Shown piece after piece: positions 19,369-28,336 of a DNA stretch of 64,000 nucleotides (positions are counted from its first letter, which is position 1; every line of letters begins with the position of its first letter). The notes under the pieces were generated by a model. It saw only the letters and a list, made by a program, of their open reading frames with translations, was not told the origin of the DNA and made no database searches. Both the position numbers and the translations under genes were made by a program. This DNA comes from Variovorax sp. RA8 (GTDB lineage Bacteria; Pseudomonadota; Gammaproteobacteria; Burkholderiales; Burkholderiaceae_C): contig NZ_LR594662.1 in the NCBI RefSeq assembly GCF_901827175.1, positions 3,596,001-3,660,000 on the forward strand, read 5' to 3'.

Positions 19369-19465
19369 CGACAACGGTATCGGGTTCGACGTCAGCTCAC
19401 CGATCGGAGGGAGCCTTGGGCTGATCGGCATGCGGGAACGGGTGCTTGCGATCGTTCCCGCTTAA
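19367..19465 (+). pseudogene. Histidine-kinase ATPase-domain remnant
   Basis: A frame offset by one from the LigD-like fragment reads ADNGIGFDVSSPIGGSLGLIGMRERVLAI before a stop. DNGIGF and GLGLIGMRERV-like motifs are the N/G-box region of NarX/UhpB-type histidine kinases, which normally continue GG after LAI. Only about 30 codons survive, with a stop in frame just upstream of the fragment. This is the debris of a sensor kinase gene. Confidence 0.6.
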
Positions 19466-19548
19466 GTTTCCCCTAAGACTCGGGACAGACACTGCATGCC
19501 GGCAGCCCGCTCTCTTCCTCCCTCCTCCCTCAACCAGGGCTGTCCTTC

Positions 19549-19569
19549 ACCCGCTTCGGCGGGTTTTTT
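19549..19569 (+). terminator. Strong rho-independent terminator
   Basis: ACCCGC, UUCG tetraloop, GCGGGT, then a six-base T run. It follows the gene remnants and would end transcription from the MerR-TPR gene or from the lost kinase gene. Between 19466 and 19548 nothing else is recognisable apart from a CT-rich tract. Confidence 0.85.
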
Positions 19570-19631
19570 CTGTGCGCGAGGCAGCGGCGATCCTGGAGAG
19601 CGAAACCGTGCGTCGAGGCACGGCCGGCGCC

Positions 19632-20519
19632 TCATTGCAGCGCCTGCCTCGCAGCGGCAATGAACGGCTCAATGAACGGACTGTCCACATCGTGGCGCCG
19701 ACTCACGGCCACATCGAAGCCTTCGATGACACCCGCCAGCTTGCGCACGACCACGCCCGAAGGAAGGCCGGCGGCAGCGCACGCAGGAACCACAGCACAC
19801 CCCTCTCCCGCGAGCACGAGCGCCAGCGCAGCATGTACCGTTTCCACACGCTCGACCACTTGCACCGTCACCTGATGCCGCCGAAGCAACGCGGCGACCA
19901 TCGACGTGTCGGCGTCCTCTTTGAGTGAGGGCAGCGCGATCATCTTCTGGTCCTGAAGCCGCGCCATAGGAATCGACGTGAGGCGAGCGAGCGACGAATT
20001 TGCCGGTACGGCCAGCCGCAGCGGTTGCGAACCGACGATGGTGTTCGCCACCTCGGCACGCTGGATCGGCGGCATGCACAAACCCACCGTCACCTTGTGC
20101 TGCAGAACCTGCGCTTCGCAAGTGGCCGCGCTCATCTCGACGAATTGCAGTTCGACATCCGGCATGCTGCGATGGAGAAGCGGGACCAGCTTGGGCAGGA
20201 TGGCGTAGCCCAGCGAGAACATGTAGCCCACCGTGAGCCGGCCGCGCCGCCCGGCCCCGACCGCGCGAGCGGCCTCGAAACCTTCGTGCGCCAGCGCCAG
20301 TGCTTCGCGCGCGCGCGCGAAGAGGGCACTGCCTGCGTCGGTGAGCCGCATCCCCGTCGATTCGCGCAGGAACAGCGGGGTCCCGATCTGCGCCTCGAGG
20401 TTGCGGATCTGGACGGTCAATGGCGGCTGAGCCATGTGCAGCCGCTGGGCGGCCTTACCGACGCTGCGGGCCTCCGCCACGGCGACAAAGTAACGCAAGC
20501 TCTTGAGGTCCATGCCCAT
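19632..20519 (-). CDS. LysR-type regulator of the amidase cluster
   Basis: 295 residues. The N-terminal helix-turn-helix (MDLKSLRYFVAVAEARSVGKAAQRLHMAQPPLTVQIRNLE) belongs to the CatR/BenM branch. The effector domain follows from about residue 90. Divergent from the amidase gene, with a perfect GCCGGCCA-GTG-TGGCCGGC palindrome between them. The ATG at 20519 is followed by another at 20513. Confidence 0.92.
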   Translation of the reverse strand: MGMDLKSLRYFVAVAEARSVGKAAQRLHMAQPPLTVQIRNLEAQIGTPLFLRESTGMRLTDAGSALFARAREALALAHEGFEAARAVGAGRRGRLTVGYMFSLGYAILPKLVPLLHRSMPDVELQFVEMSAATCEAQVLQHKVTVGLCMPPIQRAEVANTIVGSQPLRLAVPANSSLARLTSIPMARLQDQKMIALPSLKEDADTSMVAALLRRHQVTVQVVERVETVHAALALVLAGEGCAVVPACAAAGLPSGVVVRKLAGVIEGFDVAVSRRHDVDSPFIEPFIAAARQALQ

Positions 20520-20592
20520 ACGATTCCGATATGTGCGGATTGTGAAGGAGTATTGGACCGGCAAGCAGGTCGTTGGCACTCTTTGTCCTGTC

Positions 20593-20611
20593 GCCGGCCA
20601 GTGTGGCCGGC
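20593..20611. promoter_or_regulatory. Perfect 8-bp inverted repeat, likely operator
   Basis: GCCGGCCA (20593-20600), three bases GTG, and TGGCCGGC (20604-20611). It sits 20 bases before the amidase start and 74 from the LysR start. A LysR dimer site is plausible, although it could also be a stem in the leader RNA. Confidence 0.5.
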
Positions 20612-20631
20612 AGCTGACAGAGGGATGCTGG

Positions 20632-22068
20632 ATGGCCGAGGAACTTTGCTTTTGGACTGCCGTGCGCCTTCGCGAAGCGATCGCGCGCCGTGAAGTCTCG
20701 CCCGTGGAGCTGACCCGGGCGGTGCTGGACCGCGCCGCGCGGCTGCAGCCGAAGCTCAATGGCTTCATCACGCTCTGCGCGGACGAGGCAATGCGCGACG
20801 CCAAGACCGCGGAGCAAGCCGTCATGCGCGGCGCGACCACGGGACTGCTCCACGGCATTCCCTATGCCTGCAAGGACCTCGTCAACACCGGGGGCGTGAA
20901 GACCACCTTCGGTTCGCTGCTGTTCGCCGACAACATCCCGGCCGAGGATGCGGTGGTCACCGCTCGCCTGCGGCAACAGGGGGCGATCCTGATCGGGAAG
21001 ACGACGACGTCGGAGTTCGGTGCGAAATGCCTGACCGATGCGCCCTTGTTCGGGCGCACGCGCAATGCCTGGCACCCGGATCGCACCAGCGGCGGATCGA
21101 GCGGCGGCGCAGCCGTTGCGGTGGCGGCAGGGCTCGCGCCGATCGGCATCGCCACGGACGGCGGCGGCTCCACCCGGATCCCGGCGGCTTGCAATGGGGT
21201 AGTGGGGCTGAAGCAGTCGATCGGTCTGGTCCCCCATTCGCAGGCAGAAGACGTCATCGGCAATCTCACCTACGTCACGCCCATTTCGCGCACGGTCGCC
21301 GACACCGCCCTCATGCTCCAGGCGATGGCGGGCGAGGATGCATGCGACCCCTGGTCTGCCGGCGTTCGGGCCGAGGACTACCTGCAAGCCGTGCAATCGG
21401 CGAGGAACCTGCGCGGCAAGCGCATCCTCTTCGCGGATGTGCCCCCCGGAAAGCCGATCGCGGCCGACGTTGCGTTGTGCTTCGAGTCAGCCCTGGGCCT
21501 GTTGCGCGACCTCGGCGCGGACCTGGCCGAGATGCCGCCAGGGGCTGACTTCGACGTCGAGCCGCTCTGGCGCACGATCAATCACACGGTGTGGAAGGCA
21601 CGCTTCGGCAAGATGGCCGAGGAGCAGCCACATCGGCTGAGCCCTTCATTGCTCCAGCAGATCGCCCTCGCGAACGACTACACCGCGGTGGACTACCAGC
21701 GAGCGAATTTCGCCCGCACCCGGCTCTTCCGGCAGGTGCAGGCGCTGCTGCAGGAGCACGATTTCATCGTGGTCCCGACGCTCGCGCGAACCGCCCTGCC
21801 GATCGACCAGGACCTGTTCGGCAAGCTCGAGATCGACGGGCGGCTCTTCGACGAGGTGCGCTCCAACTGGTTCCCCTGGACCATGCCCTTCAATCTGACG
21901 GGCCATCCCGCCATCACGATCCCCTGCGGCTTCGGGCGCGACGGACTGCCGATCGGGCTGCAGCTGGTGGGGCGGCTGCGCGGGGAGTCGGATCTTCTTG
22001 CCGCGGCGGCGGTGTTCGAGGCTGCCAGCAATCTTTTGGCCCGTTGGCCGGACATGGAGGTGCAGTGA
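20632..22068 (+). CDS. Amidase signature-family enzyme
   Basis: 478 residues. The Ser-cisSer-Lys triad is visible: Lys81 in YACKDLVNT, cis-Ser156 in TSGGSSGGAA and nucleophile Ser180 in DGGGSTRIPA. It hydrolyses an amide to the carboxylate plus ammonia or an amine; the substrate is unknown. Divergent from its LysR regulator and overlapping the next Bug receptor gene by one base. The ATG at 20632 follows AGAGGGA; the 43-residue upstream extension was rejected. Confidence 0.93.
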   Translation: MAEELCFWTAVRLREAIARREVSPVELTRAVLDRAARLQPKLNGFITLCADEAMRDAKTAEQAVMRGATTGLLHGIPYACKDLVNTGGVKTTFGSLLFADNIPAEDAVVTARLRQQGAILIGKTTTSEFGAKCLTDAPLFGRTRNAWHPDRTSGGSSGGAAVAVAAGLAPIGIATDGGGSTRIPAACNGVVGLKQSIGLVPHSQAEDVIGNLTYVTPISRTVADTALMLQAMAGEDACDPWSAGVRAEDYLQAVQSARNLRGKRILFADVPPGKPIAADVALCFESALGLLRDLGADLAEMPPGADFDVEPLWRTINHTVWKARFGKMAEEQPHRLSPSLLQQIALANDYTAVDYQRANFARTRLFRQVQALLQEHDFIVVPTLARTALPIDQDLFGKLEIDGRLFDEVRSNWFPWTMPFNLTGHPAITIPCGFGRDGLPIGLQLVGRLRGESDLLAAAAVFEAASNLLARWPDMEVQ

Positions 22069-23072
22069 TGAACGTGTTGCAGACTTTCCGTTCCACCTTG
22101 TGGATCGCAGCCCTTGCGGCGCTGGCAGTCGCCTCGGCGCCGGTGCAAGCGCAGGCGCAAGTGCCGGCCGCAGGCGCCCATCCGCTGCGCCTCGTTGTCG
22201 GATTTCCGCCTGGCGGCGCGCTGGACACGCTCGCGCGGGCGCTGGCCGAGCAACTGCGCACCGGAGGGGAGGAGCAGGTGGTCGTGGACAACAGGCCCGG
22301 CGCCGGCTCGAGGATCTCCATCGAGTACGTGAAGCGCGCCGCGCCCGACGGCAGGACCGTGCTCCTGTCTTCCAACGCGCCGATGGTCATCTTCCCGATG
22401 ACCTACAGGCAGCTGGCCTACGACGTCGATCGCGACTTCATCCCCGTGGCCCATCTCGTCGAGGTTCCCACGGTGATTTCCGCCGGCGCGGACCGGCCCT
22501 ACAAGACCTTGCAGGACTACGTGAGCTGGGTGCGCGCCAACCCGTCACAGGCGAGCGTCGGGCTCACCAACCTCGGCGGGACGCTCCATTTCGCCGTCCT
22601 CGGCATGGCCAAGACCGTGGGCGTTGCGCTGACGCCCGTGGCCTACAAGGGTGGCGCACCGCTCGTGACGGACTTGGTGGGCGGCCACGTTCCCCTGAGC
22701 ACCGATGCCCTGGCGAGCCAGTTGGAACTCCATCGCGCCGGCAAGGTGCGCATCCTGGCGGTCTCCGGCACGCGCCGCAACGCGTCTCTGCCCGATATTC
22801 CGACCGCGCACGAGGCCGGCATCGACGCCTTCGACCATGCAAACGCCTCCTACAGCGCCTTCGTTCCGGCAGGCACGCCCGCGGTGGTCGTGCAGCGTCT
22901 GGAGCGGGCCTTCGTGGCGGCCATGCAGCAAGCGCAGGTCAAGAGCGCAATGGCCCGCGCAGGCATGGTGGCGACGGGGCTGCCCGGCGACGCGGTGAAA
23001 CGCGCGCTGAGTGCGGAGCGTGACTTCTGGCGCCCCCTGGTGCAAGCCTCGGGATTCCGCAGCGAGGAGTGA
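22068..23072 (+). CDS. Bug/TctC-family periplasmic solute receptor 1
   Basis: 334 residues with an N-terminal signal peptide ending near QAQAQ. The mature start LRLVVGFPPGGALDTLARALAEQL and the NRPGAG loop are the Bug family marks. It binds a carboxylate or amide-derived compound in the periplasm; tctAB-like membrane genes are absent from the window. The start overlaps the amidase stop (TGATG), so it is probably translationally coupled. Confidence 0.92.
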   Translation: MNVLQTFRSTLWIAALAALAVASAPVQAQAQVPAAGAHPLRLVVGFPPGGALDTLARALAEQLRTGGEEQVVVDNRPGAGSRISIEYVKRAAPDGRTVLLSSNAPMVIFPMTYRQLAYDVDRDFIPVAHLVEVPTVISAGADRPYKTLQDYVSWVRANPSQASVGLTNLGGTLHFAVLGMAKTVGVALTPVAYKGGAPLVTDLVGGHVPLSTDALASQLELHRAGKVRILAVSGTRRNASLPDIPTAHEAGIDAFDHANASYSAFVPAGTPAVVVQRLERAFVAAMQQAQVKSAMARAGMVATGLPGDAVKRALSAERDFWRPLVQASGFRSEE

Positions 23073-23109
23073 CGGCGCTGCGCCCACCGCGCAACCGAAG
23101 GAGATGACC

Positions 23110-24141
23110 ATGCACAGAACGATCCGGAAGTCTTCCGCATGCACGCACCGTCGTGCAGCCGTGCAGGCATTGGCGCTGCTCCTGGCGGCGTGCGTGCTGC
23201 CGCCAGGACGCGCGGCCGCTGCGGGCTACCCGGAGCGCCCGGTGACGATCGTCTCTGCGTTCCCCGCAGGCGGCATCGTGGACGTGATTGCGCGCCGGCT
23301 CGCGCAGCATTTTTCCGAGCGCTTCAAGCAGAGCTTCGTCGTCGACAACCGCTCGGGTGCTGCAGGCAGCATCGGCTATTCGGCCGTTGCGCGTGCGGCC
23401 CCCGATGGCTACACGCTGGTCGTGGCCAGCGGTCCCACGACAATGGCGCCCCCGGGCGCGGCGGCGCCGTCGTGGCAGCCGCAGACAGCGTTCAGCGCGA
23501 TCGGGATGATCGGCACCATTCCCCAGGCGATCATCGTGAGCAACGGATTGCCGGTGGGCTCGCTGTCCGATCTCGTGGGCTACGCCAAGGCACGGCCGGG
23601 CCAGGTCAACTATGGCTCTGCAGGCGCCGGCACGACGCCCTTCTTCACGATGGAACTGCTCAACCGCCAGCAGAAGATCGACCTCACGCACGTGCCCTAT
23701 CGAGGCCAGCCCGAGGTGATGACGGACCTGATGCGCGGCGAAATCGGCGTCACCGCGATGACCGTGCCCCTGGTCGTCCAGCAGGTCCAATCGGGCAAGA
23801 TCAAGGCCATCGCCGTCACCTCGAGCGCCCGGGTCGCGGCGCTGCCGCAGGTGCCCACTGTGGTCGAACAGGGCATGCCCGACCTGGCCATCTCGAACTG
23901 GTTCGCCCTGATGGCGCCGGCCGGGCTGTCGCCGCAGGTGCTGGCCACGCTCGCCCGCGCCCTGTCGGAAGCGCTCGCGGCGCCCGATGTCCAGGCCAGC
24001 CTCAAGGACCTGGGGCTGGTCATTCAACCCGAGCCGCCCGCGCAGACGCAGGCTTTCGTGCAGGCGGATCTCGCACGTTGGATCGCCATGTCCAGAACGC
24101 TCGGCACCGACACCCCCAATGCCAAGGAGACAACGAAGTGA
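23110..24141 (+). CDS. Bug/TctC-family periplasmic solute receptor 2
   Basis: 343 residues with a signal peptide and lipobox-like LLLAACVLPP, followed by YPERPVTIVSAFPAGGIVDVIARRLA and NRSGAAGSIG. Signal peptidase choice is uncertain. The ATG at 23110 is chosen because AAGGAG lies six bases before it; an ATG at 23104 overlaps that site. It differs from receptor 1, so the cluster can probably take up two related substrates. Confidence 0.92.
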   Translation: MHRTIRKSSACTHRRAAVQALALLLAACVLPPGRAAAAGYPERPVTIVSAFPAGGIVDVIARRLAQHFSERFKQSFVVDNRSGAAGSIGYSAVARAAPDGYTLVVASGPTTMAPPGAAAPSWQPQTAFSAIGMIGTIPQAIIVSNGLPVGSLSDLVGYAKARPGQVNYGSAGAGTTPFFTMELLNRQQKIDLTHVPYRGQPEVMTDLMRGEIGVTAMTVPLVVQQVQSGKIKAIAVTSSARVAALPQVPTVVEQGMPDLAISNWFALMAPAGLSPQVLATLARALSEALAAPDVQASLKDLGLVIQPEPPAQTQAFVQADLARWIAMSRTLGTDTPNAKETTK

Positions 24142-24935
24142 ACAACGATATCGCGCAACTTTCTTCGCATGCCAAGCCCGAAGCCATCGAGGCCGACGAG
24201 TGGCGGCTGCGCTGCGACCTCGCGGCCTGCTACCAGCTGACGGCTCTGCACGGCATGTCGGACTTGGCCTCGACCCACATCTCCGTGATGCTGCCGGGGC
24301 CCGAGCATCACTTTCTCGTCAATCCGCTGGGCACCCTTTTCGAGGAGATGACGGCATCCGCCTTGATCAAGGTCGACCTCGACGGGCGCGTGGTGCAAGG
24401 GGACCCGTCACTGCTCAACCCCGCTGGCTTCATCATTCACAGCGCCATTCACATGGCGCAGACTCAGCTCGTGTGCGTCATGCACAGCCACACCCGCGCG
24501 AACAACGCGATCGCGATGCAGGCCATGGGCCTGCGGCCTCTGAGCCAGAAGGCCTGCGTCATGCTGGACTTCCTGGGCTACCACGACTACGAGGGCACGG
24601 CGCTCGACGAAGACGAGCGCGAGCGCCTTGTACGTGACCTCGGCCCCGAGGGTCGCGTCCTGGTCCTGCGCAACCACGGCGCCCTGAGCGTGGGGCGCAG
24701 CGTCGCGGAGGCCTTCTGCTGGATGCTGCGCCTGGAGACAGCGTGCCAGTTCCAGATCGATGGCCAAGCCGGCGGCGTGCCGCTCCATGAACTTTCCGAA
24801 GCCACCATCCGGCACACCCGCGCCCAGGGCCGCAAGATGCTGGGGCCCGGCGGCTTCATGGAGGTCGGCAAGCTGGAATGGCCGGGACTGCTGCGCCAGC
24901 TGGAGCGCGAGCGCGGGAGCTCTTACCGGACTTGA
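24138..24935 (+). CDS. Class II aldolase/adducin family protein
   Basis: 265 residues from a GTG at 24138 that overlaps the stop of the preceding gene, with AAGGAG eight bases upstream. Metal ligands are visible as MHSHTRANN and LRNHGALSVG. The family cleaves or epimerises phosphorylated sugars or decarboxylates related acids using a divalent metal; the substrate here is unknown. Last gene of the amidase operon and convergent with the GntR gene. Confidence 0.9.
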   Translation: MNNDIAQLSSHAKPEAIEADEWRLRCDLAACYQLTALHGMSDLASTHISVMLPGPEHHFLVNPLGTLFEEMTASALIKVDLDGRVVQGDPSLLNPAGFIIHSAIHMAQTQLVCVMHSHTRANNAIAMQAMGLRPLSQKACVMLDFLGYHDYEGTALDEDERERLVRDLGPEGRVLVLRNHGALSVGRSVAEAFCWMLRLETACQFQIDGQAGGVPLHELSEATIRHTRAQGRKMLGPGGFMEVGKLEWPGLLRQLERERGSSYRT

Positions 24936-24962
24936 GCAGGCGGCGGCGCCGGCCGCATGGCG

Positions 24963-25649
24963 CTAGAGAATGGAAAAGGAAATCGAGCTCGCGACCGCGT
25001 CGCGAATGTGCCGGATGCGCTCGCGGTTGAGGCGTTCGGCATCTTCGGCATCGCCGCGTGCGATCGCGTCCAGCAGCTTCTGGTGTTCCTCGATGGCGGC
25101 TTCCAGGCGCCCCGGCAGCAGCGCAGTGCGGCTACCCGTCAGGCGCAGGCGGTTCTCGATCGCCAGGACATGCTCCGACAAGGTGGCGCTGCGGCAGCAT
25201 TCCACGAGCGCACGACGGAACGCCAGCGCGTGATCGAGGTACACGGCGACGTCGCCTTTCCTGGCGCTCGCGGCCAGCTGCTGCATCAGCTTCCTGAGCC
25301 GTTGCAGGTGGACGCTGTCCATGTTGCGCGTGGCGAGCCGTGCGACCAGCCCTTCGAGGACTTCGCGGATGTCCAGCAGTTCGATCACTTCCTCCGGGCG
25401 CAACTGGGCCACAGTGACGCCCACGAATGGCGTTCGGCTGACCAGGCGCTCCACCTCCAGCTGGCGTATGGCCTCGCGGATCGGCGTGCGGCTCACTTCG
25501 AGTTCGGCGGCGAGATCCTGTTCCGTGAGTTTCGATCCCGGCTTGAGCTCCCCGTTCAGGATCGCGGCGCGGATGCGATCGCAGACCTGCTCGGCCGACA
25601 GCGTCTGGGGAGCTCGCTTGCGCAATGCGTTGGACTTGTCCGATGTCAT
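24963..25649 (-). CDS. GntR-family regulator with FCD domain
   Basis: 228 residues. The winged helix is at 15-75 (SAEQVCDRIRAAILNGELKPGSKLTEQDLAAEL and SRTPIREAIRQLEVERLV), followed by an all-helical FCD effector domain. The ATG at 25649 is preceded on the minus strand by TATAAC only six bases away, so this transcript may also lack a leader. A TTGTAT element here recurs between the sulfatase and CoA-transferase genes, which it probably controls. Confidence 0.93.
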   Translation of the reverse strand: MTSDKSNALRKRAPQTLSAEQVCDRIRAAILNGELKPGSKLTEQDLAAELEVSRTPIREAIRQLEVERLVSRTPFVGVTVAQLRPEEVIELLDIREVLEGLVARLATRNMDSVHLQRLRKLMQQLAASARKGDVAVYLDHALAFRRALVECCRSATLSEHVLAIENRLRLTGSRTALLPGRLEAAIEEHQKLLDAIARGDAEDAERLNRERIRHIRDAVASSISFSIL

Positions 25650-25678
25650 GCAACCGTTATACAAGAGATGGCGGCGCG

Positions 25679-26416
25679 TCACCCGGTCGAATATTCGGGC
25701 GCGACGGCCGGCATCTGGAGCACCAGCAGGTGAACGCCGCTCGCGCCGGCAGTGCATCCGCCTGCATCTTCGCTGGGCGAAAGGTAGCGGCTTTCCCAGG
25801 GTCGCAGCCGCCCCTGCGGCGTTTCGAGCGCGCCGGCAAGGACCAGCTGGAACTGGCCCGAGCCGCGCGCGTCGATCGGCTCGAGTCGCGACAAGGGCGG
25901 CAGCTGCAGCGCATAGGCCTCGAGGCCGTCCTGCGGCGCGATCAACGGGACCCGGCGTGCCGACGCCAGGCCGCGAAGCGCGTCGACCGCCAGAGGCGCA
26001 TGCACCGGCCCGTGGGCATTCCGCTTCGGTCCGCGCCGCAGGCGATCCCGTGCAGCGGGGAGGAAGTTCGCGCCCGTTTCGTACACCGCCCGAATCGTGA
26101 AGTAGCTCAGGCCGGCAGGGCCTGCCACCAGTGGCCCGTAGCCCGTGAAGGCGCCGGCGTAGTGAACGCAGCCGGGGCCCAGCGCGTGCTTACCCAGAGT
26201 GCCGCTGCCCTCCTTGATGACCTGGAACTGATTCTGCGTGTGGAAGTGCGGCGCAAGCACGACGTTCGGCGGCTGCTCGACGAGGAAGACGGTCGGGGAC
26301 AGCCCCGGGCCGGGGTCGCTTCGCATCCACTCGCTTCGATGAAAGCTGAAGCCGTTCTCCAGCACACGATGGTGCCGGGTTTCACCGGCGAGGGCGGCGC
26401 TGCCGAGTGCAATCAT
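25679..26416 (-). CDS. Cupin-like (bicupin) protein of unknown function
   Basis: 245 residues with no signal peptide. The first half has a cupin-like metal site (APHFHTQNQFQVIKEGSGTLGKH), and the second half (LSRLEPIDARGSGQFQLVLAGAL) looks like a second cupin. It may be an isomerase or dioxygenase acting on a product of the pathway. It overlaps nothing and lies five bases after the Bug receptor gene, within the minus-strand operon that runs from the sulfatase gene to this gene. Confidence 0.75.
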   Translation of the reverse strand: MIALGSAALAGETRHHRVLENGFSFHRSEWMRSDPGPGLSPTVFLVEQPPNVVLAPHFHTQNQFQVIKEGSGTLGKHALGPGCVHYAGAFTGYGPLVAGPAGLSYFTIRAVYETGANFLPAARDRLRRGPKRNAHGPVHAPLAVDALRGLASARRVPLIAPQDGLEAYALQLPPLSRLEPIDARGSGQFQLVLAGALETPQGRLRPWESRYLSPSEDAGGCTAGASGVHLLVLQMPAVAPEYSTG

Positions 26417-26420
26417 CGTG

Positions 26421-27386
26421 TCACTCCAGCCGGGCGCCAGAGCTCTTGATGATGGCCGCCCAGCGGTCGACCTCTACCCCCACGAAGCGCTTGAACTCCG
26501 CAGCCGGCTTGGATCGGGGCCGCCCTCCAAGGCCGACGATCCGCTGGGAGAAATCGGGCGAGCGCACGATCTTCGCGAGTTCTTCGCTGACCTTGTCGAA
26601 AACGGCCCTGGGCGTGCCGGCAGGCGCCAGCAGTCCGACCCACGGCACGAGATCGAAATCGGCCAGGCCGCTCTCCGCGACCGTCGGCACAGAGGGCAGC
26701 ACCGAAATGCGCTCGCCAGAGCTCACGGCGATCGCGCGCACCCGCCCGCCCGCCAGGAAGGGCTGGGCCGCGCCATATGCGTCGAAGGAGACCTGCACCT
26801 GGCCCGCGGCCAGGTCCGTGAGCGACTTGGCCGCGCCCTGGTAGGGCACGTGCGTCATCTCGATGCCGGTGCGTCGCATGAGCTCCGACATGGCCAGGTG
26901 CGACACGGAGCCGTTACCCGGCGACGAGTAGTTCACCTTGCCCCGATTCTCCTTCACGTAGGCGACGAGTTCGTCCAGTGACGTGACCGGCAGCCTGCTG
27001 TTCACCATCAGCACGAGCGGCGCGTCGTAGATCAAGCCGACAGGCTCGAAGTCCCTCACGCTGTCGTAGCGCACGTTCTTGTACAGGACCGGATTGCCCG
27101 CGACGGCTGCGGATGCCGACAAGGTCATGATGCTGCCGTCGGCCGGCATGCGCGCCACCGCCTCGAGGGCGATGCTGCCCGACTGGCCGGGCATGTTTTC
27201 CACGATCAGGGACCGGCCGATCGCCGGGCCCAGGCGATCGGCGAGCAGGCGAGCGACCGCATCGACGGACTGCCCTGCCGGATAGCCGACGATCAGCTTG
27301 CCCGTGTCCTTTTGGGCAAAGGCGGCGGTGCCGGTGCACAGCAGCGCGACGATCGCGCCGTTGAAGGTGCGGCGGATGATCTTCAT
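26421..27386 (-). CDS. Bug/TctC-family periplasmic solute receptor 3
   Basis: 321 residues with a signal peptide ending near AAFAQ. The start KLIVGYPAGQSVDAVARLLADRL and NMPGQSGS are Bug marks. AAGGAGACGCGC precedes the ATG at 27386; the earlier ORF extension was rejected. It would bind the substrate whose breakdown is carried out by the neighbouring dehydrogenases and sulfatase. Confidence 0.92.
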   Translation of the reverse strand: MKIIRRTFNGAIVALLCTGTAAFAQKDTGKLIVGYPAGQSVDAVARLLADRLGPAIGRSLIVENMPGQSGSIALEAVARMPADGSIMTLSASAAVAGNPVLYKNVRYDSVRDFEPVGLIYDAPLVLMVNSRLPVTSLDELVAYVKENRGKVNYSSPGNGSVSHLAMSELMRRTGIEMTHVPYQGAAKSLTDLAAGQVQVSFDAYGAAQPFLAGGRVRAIAVSSGERISVLPSVPTVAESGLADFDLVPWVGLLAPAGTPRAVFDKVSEELAKIVRSPDFSQRIVGLGGRPRSKPAAEFKRFVGVEVDRWAAIIKSSGARLE

Positions 27387-27409
27387 GCGCGTCTCCTTGT
27401 CTGGCTCGT

Positions 27410-28303
27410 TCAGGAACGCGCGGGCTGCGCTGCGCCGAGCATCTGGATGATGGAAGAGAAATCGAGCCGGCCCCGGCCCGCGGCGCAATGCATCGCGTAG
27501 ACGGACGCTGCAGCTGCGCCGAGCAGCGCAGGCGAGTGGCTCTCGACGGCGGCCTGCTCAGCGAGGCGCAGGTCCTTGAGCATCAGCTCGGACGCAAAGC
27601 CGCCCTCGTAGCCGCGATTGGCGGGGGCGGACGGCACCAGGCCTGGCTCGGGTGCGTAGCTCGTGAGGGCCCAGCACTGGCCCGACGATGTCGAGGCGAT
27701 CTCGAAGAACTTCCGGGCATCGAGGCCCAGGCGCTTTGCCAGGTAAAGGGCTTCCGACACCGCCAGCATGGAAATGCCGGCGAGCATGTTGTTGCAGATC
27801 TTCGCAGCCTGCCCGGCGCCGGCCGCGCCTGCGTGGATGATGTTCTTGCCCATGGCGCGCAGCAGTTCGAGCGCACGCGCAAAGGCCGCTTGCGTTCCGC
27901 CGGCCATGATGGTGAGCGTCCCCGCGGCGGCGCCGCCGACGCCGCCGGAGACGGGCGCGTCGAGGGTGGCGAGCCCCTTGGCTTGCAAGCGCTCGTGGAA
28001 GGTGGCGCAGGACGCGACATCGATCGTCGAGCAATCGATGACCAGTGCGCCCGGGGCGAAAGGCAGCGCCCCCGCCGCAAGCACGTCCAGCACGTGGCGT
28101 CCGCTGGGCAGCATCGTGATCACGACCTGCGCGCCGGCCACCACCTGGTGGGCCGATGTGCGTGGGTGCAGCCCCGCGTCATGCGCGCGCTCCATGGCGC
28201 CCGCGCTCACGTCGAAGCAGCGCACCTCGTGCCCCGCTTCCTTCAGTCGGCATGCCATGGGAAAGCCCATGTTGCCCAGTCCGATGAAACCGATCACAGC
28301 CAT
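27410..28303 (-). CDS. NAD(P)-dependent beta-hydroxyacid dehydrogenase
   Basis: 297 residues. Nucleotide-binding GLGNMGFPMACRL, substrate-binding DAPVSGGVGGAAAGTL and the catalytic-lysine segment GQAAKICNNMLAG match the 3-hydroxyisobutyrate/6-phosphogluconate dehydrogenase family. It oxidises a beta-hydroxy acid to a semialdehyde or keto acid. The next gene upstream, an aldehyde dehydrogenase, could take the product on, as in valine or related pathways. Confidence 0.93.
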   Translation of the reverse strand: MAVIGFIGLGNMGFPMACRLKEAGHEVRCFDVSAGAMERAHDAGLHPRTSAHQVVAGAQVVITMLPSGRHVLDVLAAGALPFAPGALVIDCSTIDVASCATFHERLQAKGLATLDAPVSGGVGGAAAGTLTIMAGGTQAAFARALELLRAMGKNIIHAGAAGAGQAAKICNNMLAGISMLAVSEALYLAKRLGLDARKFFEIASTSSGQCWALTSYAPEPGLVPSAPANRGYEGGFASELMLKDLRLAEQAAVESHSPALLGAAAASVYAMHCAAGRGRLDFSSIIQMLGAAQPARS

Positions 28304-28336
28304 GGTGTTGTCTCCTTGGTTTGGAAAGCAGTCGAC

